Shown in pieces: positions 1 through 6,130 of a stretch of DNA of 40,326 nt. The notes beneath the pieces were generated by a model, which saw nothing but the letters and a program-made list of their open reading frames with translations, made no database searches and was not told where the DNA came from. Each line of letters opens with the position of its first letter. Position 1 is the first letter of the stretch. Source of the DNA: Terriglobia bacterium (lineage in GTDB: Bacteria > Acidobacteriota > Terriglobia > Acidiferrales > UBA7541); NCBI GenBank assembly GCA_023512135.1, contig JAIMAG010000020.1, positions 1 through 40,326 of the forward strand, given 5' to 3'. The translations under genes were made by a program, and so were the position numbers.

Positions 1-377
1 CGTCCCCTTGCCCCGCTTGGTTTTCCCGACTCCACCGCCCCTTTTTTGGCCGGAGCAAAACTCCCGTCCAGGAACGACTCGCTCCACTTCCGTTGCTGGC
101 GCTGGTTCAAATCGCTCAGCAACGCGCGCCAGATGTTCAGCCAGATGCCCTGCTCCTCCCAGTCCCGCAGCCGCCGCCAGCAGGTCGAGGGGTGCGGGTA
201 CTTCCCCGGCAGATCCTGCCCGCGGGCCCCGCTCCGCAGGATCCACAAAATGCCTTCCAGCACCCTGCGGTCGGGGGCACGCGGTCGGCCGCCGCGTAGG
301 TGCCGAGGCGGCCTGGGAAGCAGGGGCCGAATCTTCTCCCATTGCGCGTCGGTCAGCAACGGACCGTATCGCGGCAT
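1..377 (-). CDS. IS5-family transposase, N-terminal part (runs off the window)
   Basis: Translating the minus strand from the ATG at 377 gives a protein beginning MPRYGPLLTDAQWEKIRPLL, then a (W)ILRSGARGQDLP-like stretch, a TCWRRLRDWEEQGIW segment and an FLDGSFAPAKKG motif. This is the N-terminal DNA-binding region (DUF4096 type) leading into the first catalytic Asp of IS5-family DDE transposases. In the starting frame the expected GKTKRGKGT motif is not read. It appears in the -1 frame just after a run of six A on the coding strand (T's at 42-47), so the element probably makes its transposase by -1 frameshifting, as several IS5 subgroups do. The C-terminal half lies outside the window. The terminal inverted repeat should lie between the start codon and the disrupted gene near 420, but I could not delimit it. 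The family call is firm; the frameshift is inferred. Confidence 0.85.
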   Translation of the reverse strand, partial: MPRYGPLLTDAQWEKIRPLLPRPPRHLRGGRPRAPDRRVLEGILWILRSGARGQDLPGKYPHPSTCWRRLRDWEEQGIWLNIWRALLSDLNQRQQRKWSESFLDGSFAPAKKGAVESGKPSGARG

Positions 378-421
378 CGGCCCTCCCTCGGCGCTGCTGC
401 CCCTTTTTACTGCGTCCGGGA

Positions 422-883
422 AAGGCCAACTATGGCAACATCAACGCCTTGTACCCAGTTTTGCAACCGGTTCTAGCCAAAGACCCCATCGCGAACCTGG
501 ATAGGAATCCCGACAGCAGATACGGCAAGGGGAAATCGCCCACTGACTTGCCACCGGCGGGAGTGGACTCCGTGGTCGGCATAAGTCCTGCGGGTGCACG
601 CTTCAGAGATTCCCAAGGCAGGCTGGTGCCGTTGTCTAGCCTTATCTTCCACGAACTCGCCGAGGCCTACTCGAAGGTGGACGGCGGAAAGCCGTACAGC
701 GACTTTCGGCCGCTGCACTTGGTGGGTAGCACGACGCTGCTAATCGGCCTGCCCGAGCGCGGCGCACACAATGATGCTGTGCAACGGGAGCTACGGCTAC
801 GGGCGCAGCGGCCAAACTTGCAGGTTACCGGCCGTGCCGGGGATGTTCTGATCCGCGAACCCAAGCCTCCGAAGCCAAAATAG
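422..883 (+). pseudogene. 3' remnant of a gene cut by the IS element (HELAEA-motif protein)
   Basis: This frame stays open to the stop at 881-883, but its 5' part is replaced by the antisense of the transposase, so only the C-terminal ~150 residues of the original protein survive. The visible part contains LSSLIFHELAEAYSKVDGGKPY and, further on, GAHNDAVQRELRLRAQRPNL. His-Glu in HELAEA plus the later His in GAHNDA could form a metal site like those in metallopeptidase-type effector domains of Rhs and other polymorphic toxins; that function is my inference and I do not recognise a named family. No start codon with an SD lies after the IS edge. The exact junction is uncertain and the start given is only approximate. 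A small secreted protein gene follows after 11 bp. Confidence 0.45.
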
Positions 884-894
884 GAGTGGCACCA

Positions 895-1308
895 ATGCTG
901 AGAAACCTTGGCCTTGTTATTTTAGGGATTGCGGTCACGTGCGCAGCGCAAGAGCGTTTCCAATCCGGCGAGCTCAAGGGCTTCACGAAGTCTCCCACAG
1001 AGCACATCATCACCCGGATCGACGACCCAATCACAGTGTCTTCGGTGCGAGGCTTGGTGGTTTTCAGCGGCAAGGACGAGCCGCTCAAGGATGTCCTGTT
1101 CGAGATTCGCGGGCCGGGGAATCAAGAGCGCATCAGGGCCGCGAAGACTGGTTCTGACGGTCGTTTCAAAATTGGACGCGTTCCGGAGGGAATCTACACC
1201 TTCAAGGCCACACGCGACGGCTTCCAGTCGGTAGTTGGCACCTTGATTGTCTCTAAGAGGACAGACCGGCGACAGACCATCAAGATCGAGATGCCGCTTG
1301 GGGTGTAG
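895..1308 (+). CDS. Small exported protein with a carboxypeptidase-regulatory-like domain
   Basis: The product is 137 residues. I chose the ATG at 895 over the GTG at 886 because an AGGAG at 882-886 sits 8 nt upstream of the ATG. The N-terminus (LRNLGLVILGIAVTCAAQ) is a short hydrophobic signal peptide. The Cys resembles a lipobox weakly, because Thr at -1 is unfavourable. Residues ~55-135 (VRGLVVFSGKDEPLKDVLFEIRGPG..., then TGSDGRFKIGRVPEGIYTFKATRDGF) form a CarboxypepD_reg / transthyretin-like beta-sandwich, common in exported acidobacterial proteins. It lies directly behind the broken HELAEA gene, in the position an immunity or accessory gene would take, but nothing in the protein proves that role. 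Confidence 0.6.
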   Translation: MLRNLGLVILGIAVTCAAQERFQSGELKGFTKSPTEHIITRIDDPITVSSVRGLVVFSGKDEPLKDVLFEIRGPGNQERIRAAKTGSDGRFKIGRVPEGIYTFKATRDGFQSVVGTLIVSKRTDRRQTIKIEMPLGV

Positions 1309-1403
1309 TTAAATATGGCCCGTGAGACAGCACTTGGAGGGGCTTGGTACGCCGGTGCCGTCCTTTAGCCGTCTTGCCCTGGCTAGCGAGCCCAACTCGC
1401 GTC

Positions 1404-1489
1404 CGGTTACTGCTGGTTAACCGGGAGCGCCACTTTCAGTGGCCGCAGAGGTAGTGACCCGTCACCCCTTGCAGTTGGCTGGGCGATGC
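1404..1489 (+). repeat. Hairpin-rich intergenic element, copy A
   Basis: The first of two diverged copies of an ~85-bp element; the other is at 3091-3174. Three hairpins are visible: CGGTTA (1404-1409) with TAACCG (1418-1423); GCCACT (1429-1434) with AGTGGC (1438-1443) around a 3-nt loop; and GTGAC with GTCAC near 1454-1465. Both copies share CGGTTAC, AACCGGGAGCGCC and GGGCGATGC at equivalent places. This copy sits between the exported-protein gene and the Rhs tip, so it closes the first toxin-like module. The function is unknown: it could be a structured RNA, a recombination site for tip exchange, or a mobile palindromic element. Confidence 0.55.
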
Positions 1490-2550
1490 AGTGTGGCTCC
1501 GGTGGGTGTAAACTACACGACAATCATCGCAGCGCAGGCACGATGACCATGCTCGCCCACCACCCGCCACCGCTCCGCCATCCGCATTTCGTCCTCGGCG
1601 GCTCGCCTGTGGTGACCAACGCCGCCGGCCAGATTCTCGATGACTCCGACTACTATCCGTTCGGCGGCGAACGCGTCGTTGCCTCGGGCAGCGGCAACGC
1701 CTACAAATTCACCGGCAAGGAACGCGACGCTGAGAGCGGCCTCGATAATTTTGGGCTTAGGTACAACTCGTCCAGCCTCGGACGCTTCATGTCCCCTGAC
1801 CCAGGCAATATCAGTGGCTTTTTGTATCAGAACGATCCGCAAAGCTGGAACGGCTACGCCTACGCGAGGAACAACCCGCTGAAGTACACCGATCCAGACG
1901 GTGATGTCTACCGCGTCTGTGTCCAAGGCGACGACAACAAGCAGCAATGCACGGATGTCTCCGATGAAGAGTTCGCCCAGCTTCAGAAAGATCCTGGGGC
2001 GGGGATTTCTCTGAGGAACGGCGACATCTACGGGACCGACGCAAACGGCAACCAAGTCAAGGTCGGCACCTACTGGCAGACGGACGTCGACCTGCCTGCG
2101 GGTGCAGCCGAGACGCTAGCTCTAGCTGGTGCCATGGCAGAACCCGGTGTGAATCTCGCGGCAAACGGGTTGCGAACGTTCGGCTACATCGTAGCTCCGC
2201 CTCTAATGGCGGCTGCGGAGTGTGTTGCAGGTGCACCTTCCTGCACTCCAGGCAATGTTGCGCTGGCAATGCTCCCAGCAGTGGGTAAGCTGCGGGAGGG
2301 GGCGACGCTGCTTAAAGCAGGAGCGGCGGCGGGAAAGGGCGCAGAAATCCTGCAGAAGAGCGGTGGGATCGCTCAGGCCGCTAAGGATTTTGCAAGCTTA
2401 GGGGGTGCTGAGAAAGTGTACGGCGCGACGAAGGTGAGAACGCTATCAGATGGCACGAAGGCAGTACTCTACAACAGTACGTCCGGCGGTGGCCCTACCA
2501 TTGCCTTGCAGGACGCCGGGGGCCGGACCGTAACGAAAATCAGGTCCTGA
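1486..2550 (+). CDS. 5'-truncated Rhs protein: core end plus C-terminal toxin tip
   Basis: From about residue 39 the sequence is the end of an Rhs core: GSPVVTNAAGQILDDSDYYPFGGERV, then KFTGKERDAESGLDNFGLRYNSSSLGRFMSPDP and the boundary motif NNPLKYTDPDGD. The long YD-repeat shell that should precede this is absent. The first ~38 residues are not Rhs-like, so the start codon is arbitrary and this is an orphan tip. After the boundary there is a ~50-residue region, a glycine/alanine-rich hydrophobic stretch (residues ~205-285), and a C-terminal domain ending KVRTLSDGTKAVLYNSTSGGGPTIALQDAGGRTVTKIRS. That short beta-rich end resembles nuclease-type polymorphic toxin tips, but I cannot name the family. 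The next gene starts 4 nt after the stop, the usual place for a cognate immunity gene. Confidence 0.75.
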   Translation: MQCGSGGCKLHDNHRSAGTMTMLAHHPPPLRHPHFVLGGSPVVTNAAGQILDDSDYYPFGGERVVASGSGNAYKFTGKERDAESGLDNFGLRYNSSSLGRFMSPDPGNISGFLYQNDPQSWNGYAYARNNPLKYTDPDGDVYRVCVQGDDNKQQCTDVSDEEFAQLQKDPGAGISLRNGDIYGTDANGNQVKVGTYWQTDVDLPAGAAETLALAGAMAEPGVNLAANGLRTFGYIVAPPLMAAAECVAGAPSCTPGNVALAMLPAVGKLREGATLLKAGAAAGKGAEILQKSGGIAQAAKDFASLGGAEKVYGATKVRTLSDGTKAVLYNSTSGGGPTIALQDAGGRTVTKIRS

Positions 2551-2553
2551 GCT

Positions 2554-3084
2554 ATGGGTGCCGATCCATCTCGAACTGCGCTGGGACAGGACGAGATAAT
2601 CTCGCTGCTGGATCAAGCGAAGTATCTCTACCTGCGTCATCTCTCAGAGCCCGAGGAAAACTCATTGCGCCTTCTTGTTGAAGAGGCGATAGCGGATCCC
2701 ACCGAGACGGTATCCATGCCAGACGCGGCTAATCCGTTCGCTGAAATTCGAAAAGGCGCTTCGCCCATAAAATCCGTGGAAGGGTGCAGGACCTTTGAAC
2801 TCCGGTGGACCCGCTACGTTGCGTATCTCGTCACTGAAGAGGTGGTGGGTTCGGCGGGCAGCGGTCAGGACGAGGTATACACCGGCAACGTGTTTCGGGT
2901 GTACACGAAATCGCATTTTCTCGACCACCTTACTCGCGACACCGGGGGCCACAATGAACCAATCCTGCATTACAAGTTGGTCTGTCAGAACCATCTCATA
3001 GACGTAGCCTCTTATAGTCCACCCGAGGTTCGGCTTTTGGGAGTGGTCACAGACAGCGACAGGACAGAACCCAAACCCAACTGA
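2554..3084 (+). CDS. Candidate immunity protein for the Rhs tip
   Basis: This is a 176-residue soluble, acidic-to-neutral protein without signal peptide, membrane segment or recognised domain. It starts at an ATG only 4 nt after the stop of the Rhs tip and has no clear SD, which suggests translational coupling. It contains a single Cys near residue 75 (EGCRTFELRWTRYVAYLVTEE) and another near the C-terminus (KLVCQNHLIDVASYSPPEVR). Size, cytoplasmic character and position match immunity proteins of Rhs and other polymorphic toxins. The function is inferred from context only. Confidence 0.6.
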   Translation: MGADPSRTALGQDEIISLLDQAKYLYLRHLSEPEENSLRLLVEEAIADPTETVSMPDAANPFAEIRKGASPIKSVEGCRTFELRWTRYVAYLVTEEVVGSAGSGQDEVYTGNVFRVYTKSHFLDHLTRDTGGHNEPILHYKLVCQNHLIDVASYSPPEVRLLGVVTDSDRTEPKPN

Positions 3085-3090
3085 GCTGGG

Positions 3091-3174
3091 CGGTTACCGC
3101 AGGTGAACCGGGAGCGCCGCCTGCGGCGGCGGGAGGTGGGGTGACACGTTACCTCGCAGGTTGATGGGCGATGC
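3091..3174 (+). repeat. Hairpin-rich intergenic element, copy B
   Basis: The second copy of the element at 1404-1489, starting 7 bp after the immunity gene. The central hairpin is GCCGCC (3116-3121) with GGCGGC (3125-3130) around a 3-nt loop. Compared with copy A, two base pairs have changed on both sides (A-T to G-C and T-A to C-G), so pairing is kept while the sequence differs. The first hairpin (CGGTT/AACCG) and the GTGAC/GTTAC hairpin, with one wobble pair, are also kept. The gene-free stretch 3085-3559 holds this element, the tandem repeat at 3190-3299, the nested hairpin at 3430-3499 and the promoter of the next gene. Confidence 0.55.
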
Positions 3175-3189
3175 TGCGGGGCTGCTGAG

Positions 3190-3299
3190 TGGTGGTGACA
3201 CTCCGCCAACCCTGCGCCTGCACGTGGCTGTGCGAGCTGTGCGGTTGTCGACGGTGGTGGTGCCCCTCCGCAAATCTCGCCACCTGCACGTGGCGGGGC
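3190..3299 (+). repeat. Diverged tandem repeat of ~45 bp
   Basis: Two units start with TGGTGGTG at 3190 and 3255, 65 bp apart, and both carry CTCCGC and CCTGCACGTGGC at matching offsets. The second unit forms a CGCCAC/GTGGCG hairpin with a 6-nt loop; the first does not pair well there. A shorter direct repeat, AAACCGGGCCC, follows at 3338-3348 and 3394-3404. No ORF in this stretch looks genuine. Confidence 0.4.
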
Positions 3300-3429
3300 G
3301 GTGCCGCGCGGGCTTCCGAGAACCGCCAGGTTCATCCAAACCGGGCCCGGCTGCTTTGCGTGCGTGCCCGTCGCTGGTCACATCTGGGTCACAAAACCGG
3401 GCCCAGAGACCCCATTTTTGCGGGTGGAA

Positions 3430-3499
3430 GGGTGAGAAGGGCAACACAATCAACGGGACTTAGAGATTGATTCAGCAATTCGAATCCCTTCGCTCACCC
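3430..3499 (+). other. Nested stem-loop upstream of the glycosyltransferase gene
   Basis: GGGTGAG (3430-3436) pairs with CTCACCC (3493-3499), and AAGGG (3437-3441) pairs with CCCTT (3486-3490), leaving CG bulged. This is a 12-bp interrupted stem. Inside it AATCAA (3448-3453) pairs with TTGATT (3467-3472). The 3' side, TTCGAATCCCTTCGCTCACCCCA without a break, looks like a tRNA 3' end, but no anticodon arm or T-stem can be built, so a tRNA call is not justified. It may be a structured RNA, a terminator for the accessory region, or a decayed attachment site. Confidence 0.35.
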
Positions 3500-3518
3500 C
3501 ACGTTTTCCTGTGTTGCA

Positions 3519-3547
3519 TTGCATCGCTGGGAAGGCTGGCCTAAGAT
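3519..3547 (+). promoter_or_regulatory. Predicted sigma70-type promoter for the GT2 gene
   Basis: TTGCAT (3519-3524), a 17-nt spacer and TAAGAT (3542-3547). Transcription would start near 3554, about 6 nt before the ATG at 3560. No SD is present, so the mRNA would be almost leaderless. Confidence 0.45.
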
Positions 3548-3559
3548 GGCCGGCCGCCG

Positions 3560-4330
3560 ATGCCACGCATTTCTGCAACCATTGTGGCCCACAACGAGGG
3601 GCACCGGATTGGCCGGGCCATCAGCTCACTGGCCTGCGCCGACGAAATTGTCCTGGTGGACGACGGTTCGACGGACAACACCCGCGAAATTGCTGCTGCG
3701 CTCGGTGCTCGCGTGGTGGTCAACCAGCCCTGGCCGGGCCCGGCCGCGCAAAAGAATCTGGCCGCGCAACTGGCTCGGCACGACTGGATTCTCAGTCTCG
3801 ACGCCGATGAAGAACTCGACCGCGAAGCCCAGCAGGCCGTTCTGCAGTGGAAATCCAGCGAACCGCGCGCGGCAGGCTACCGGTTCCGGCGCCGGGCGTT
3901 TTTCCTGGGTCGCTGGATTCGCCATTCCGGCTGGTATCCCGATTACAAGCTGCGGCTCTATGACCGCCGACGCGGGGAATTCCAGCCCGCACCGGTGCAT
4001 GATTCGGTGCGCGTGGCCGGGCGGGTAGAAACCCTGCCCGGGCACATCCTGCACTTTCCGGTGGAAACACTGGAAGAATACCGGCAGCAGCTCGACCGCT
4101 ATGTCGAGCGCATCGGGGACCACCTGGCGCAACAGGGAAAGCGGCCCGGGTTGGGTTTGCGGTACCTGGCGCCCGCGTGGCGCTGGATGCACGTCTATCT
4201 GGTGCACGCCGGTTTTCTCGACGGGCGCGCCGGATGGATCATCGCCCGCGAAGAAGCGCGCTACGTGTACCGGAAGTATCGTCGCGCACTGGAACTGCTG
4301 ACTCAGCGAAGCGCCGGCTGCGCGTTGTGA
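3560..4330 (+). CDS. Family 2 glycosyltransferase, WaaE/KdtX-like
   Basis: This 256-residue cytoplasmic or membrane-associated glycosyltransferase has a GT-A fold. The N-terminus (ISATIVAHNEGHRIGRAISSL, then ADEIVLVDDGSTDNTREIA) carries the nucleotide-sugar site, and DWILSLDADEEL (residues ~75-86) carries the DXD motif for metal-diphosphate binding. The middle part, RRRAFFLGRWIRHSGWYPDYKLRLYDRR, is typical of the lipopolysaccharide-core WaaE/KdtX-like branch. The C-terminus has a basic amphipathic stretch consistent with membrane association. It most likely adds a sugar to lipopolysaccharide core or another surface glycan; the acceptor cannot be told. It is convergent with the P5C dehydrogenase gene, with only 15 bp between the two stops. 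Confidence 0.85.
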   Translation: MPRISATIVAHNEGHRIGRAISSLACADEIVLVDDGSTDNTREIAAALGARVVVNQPWPGPAAQKNLAAQLARHDWILSLDADEELDREAQQAVLQWKSSEPRAAGYRFRRRAFFLGRWIRHSGWYPDYKLRLYDRRRGEFQPAPVHDSVRVAGRVETLPGHILHFPVETLEEYRQQLDRYVERIGDHLAQQGKRPGLGLRYLAPAWRWMHVYLVHAGFLDGRAGWIIAREEARYVYRKYRRALELLTQRSAGCAL

Positions 4331-4345
4331 CGGACACCGGCGGGG

Positions 4346-5923
4346 CTAGCTGAGAATCTTTTCGCTGATGGACTTGGCCTGCAGGAACAGCAGCAGGTAG
4401 TCCCGGCCGCCCGCTTTGGAATCCGTTCCGGACATGTTGAAGCCCCCGAAGGGATGCCCGCCCACCAGCGCGCCGGTGCATTTGCGGTTGAAATACAGGT
4501 TGCCGACGTGGAATTCCTCGGCAGCGCGATCCAGCTTGCTGCGGTTGCGGGAATAGACGGCACCGGTCAAACCGTATTCGGTGTCGTTGGCGATCTCCAG
4601 GGCCTGGTCGAAGTCCTTCGCCTTGATTACGGCCAGCACGGGACCGAAGATTTCTTCCTGCTCGATGCGCGCCCGGGGCGGTACGTCGGCAAAAATGGTC
4701 GGTTCCAGGAAATAGCCTTCTCCGGGCACGCGGCCGCCGCCCAGCACCAGCCGGCCTTCCCGTTTGCCGATTTCGATGTATTCCAGAATGGACTTCATGG
4801 CCGATTCGTTGATGACCGGGCCCATGAAGTTTGCCGGGTCTTCGGCCGGCCCGACGGTGATTTTCCGGCAGCGCTCGACCAGCCGCTCCAGGAAAGCGTC
4901 ATAGATTTTTTCGCTGACGATGGCGCGCGAGCAGGCCGAACATTTCTGACCCTGGTAGCCGAAGGCGGAAATCGTCACGCCCTCGACGGCGGCATCCAGG
5001 TCCGCTTCCTCATCCACGATGATCGCATCTTTGCCGCCCATTTCGAGCACGGTGCGTTTGATCCAGATCTGGCCGGGCTGCACCTTGGCGGCCAGCTCGC
5101 AGATGCGCAGGCCAACCTCTTTCGAACCCGTGAAGGCGATGAACCGCGTACGCGGGTGGGCCACCACCGTGTCGCCCATCGCGCTGCCGGAACCCGGGCA
5201 GAACTGGAGCACATCTCTGGGCAGGCCGGCCTGATGGAGCAGTTCGACAAATTTCCAGGCAATCGTAGGGGAATCGCTCGAAGGCTTCAGCACGACGGTG
5301 TTGCCCGTCACCAGCGAGGCCGTGGTCATGCCGCCCATGATGGCACCGGCGAAATTCCACGGCGGGATGACCGCGCCCACCCCCAGCGGGATATACACCA
5401 GACGATTTCGCTCACCCGGGACGGGGGTGACCGGCTGGGGACCGAAGTACCGCAGGGCCTCGCGCCCGTAGAATTCGCAGAAGTCGATCAGCTCGGCGAT
5501 ATCGGCATCGGCCTCGGGCCAGGTCTTGCCCGTTTCGTAGACCAGCCAGGCGTTCATCTCCAGCCGCTTTTCGCGCAGCAGCTCGGCGGTGCGAAACAGG
5601 ATCTCGGCGCGATGCTCCGGCGAGGTGCGCTTCCAGTGCTGGAACGCCTTGTCGGCTTCTTCCACGGCTCGTGCCGCCAGCTCTTTGGACGCCTTGCTGA
5701 AAATGCCCACCACCTGCGAAGGTCGGGATGGATTGATCGAGCGCAATTTGTCTTCCGTGCGGACTTCCCTGCCCCCAATCAGCAGGGGATATTCGCGACC
5801 CAGCTCCGCGGCGACTTTCTTGAGCGCGGCTTCCATCCGGCTGCGGTTTTCCGGCTTGGAAAAATCAGTCGGCGGTTCGTTGCGGAATTCCCCGCGGGCA
5901 ATGCTCACTTCCAGGGTGGCCAT
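4346..5923 (-). CDS. pruA: L-glutamate gamma-semialdehyde (1-pyrroline-5-carboxylate) dehydrogenase
   Basis: This 525-residue NAD-dependent aldehyde dehydrogenase of the RocA/PruA type oxidises glutamate semialdehyde (P5C) to glutamate, the second step of proline breakdown. Visible family motifs are VIPPWNFAGAIMGG (cofactor domain), VLKPSSDSP, FTGSKEVG, the general-base segment VLEMGGKDAIIVDEEADL and the catalytic cysteine in FGYQGQKCSACSR near residue 325. EEIFGPVLAVIKA and HPFGGFNMSG(T)DSKAGG close the domain. The length fits monofunctional RocA-type enzymes (~515) rather than bifunctional PutA. A GGAGG lies about 11 nt upstream of the ATG at 5923. No proline dehydrogenase gene is visible nearby. 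Secreted prolyl peptidases and an amino-acid permease further along fit a proline and peptide catabolic lifestyle. Confidence 0.93.
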   Translation of the reverse strand: MATLEVSIARGEFRNEPPTDFSKPENRSRMEAALKKVAAELGREYPLLIGGREVRTEDKLRSINPSRPSQVVGIFSKASKELAARAVEEADKAFQHWKRTSPEHRAEILFRTAELLREKRLEMNAWLVYETGKTWPEADADIAELIDFCEFYGREALRYFGPQPVTPVPGERNRLVYIPLGVGAVIPPWNFAGAIMGGMTTASLVTGNTVVLKPSSDSPTIAWKFVELLHQAGLPRDVLQFCPGSGSAMGDTVVAHPRTRFIAFTGSKEVGLRICELAAKVQPGQIWIKRTVLEMGGKDAIIVDEEADLDAAVEGVTISAFGYQGQKCSACSRAIVSEKIYDAFLERLVERCRKITVGPAEDPANFMGPVINESAMKSILEYIEIGKREGRLVLGGGRVPGEGYFLEPTIFADVPPRARIEQEEIFGPVLAVIKAKDFDQALEIANDTEYGLTGAVYSRNRSKLDRAAEEFHVGNLYFNRKCTGALVGGHPFGGFNMSGTDSKAGGRDYLLLFLQAKSISEKILS

Positions 5924-6130
5924 CGGATGCGGTCCTCCTTTTTTTCTTTTGCCGGGGCGGCTTCGGTGCGCAGGTTCGTTGCTGCGGCTTTGCGCTGCCT
6001 CAGGGTGACTCCAGCGGGCAGCCCGAACAACGTTCCATTGTACCGGCCCCGCCGCGACCCAACAAGCGAATTCAGCCGGCCGCGCCTGCGACTTCCCTTG
6101 TGCGCCGCAGTTGCGTTAGGCTGAGCCGCT

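Noticed and set aside
3479-3501. A tRNA gene near 3.43-3.50 kb
   Set aside because: The 3' end looks tRNA-like, but there is no T-stem partner or anticodon arm. An alternative nested stem-loop explains the pairing better.
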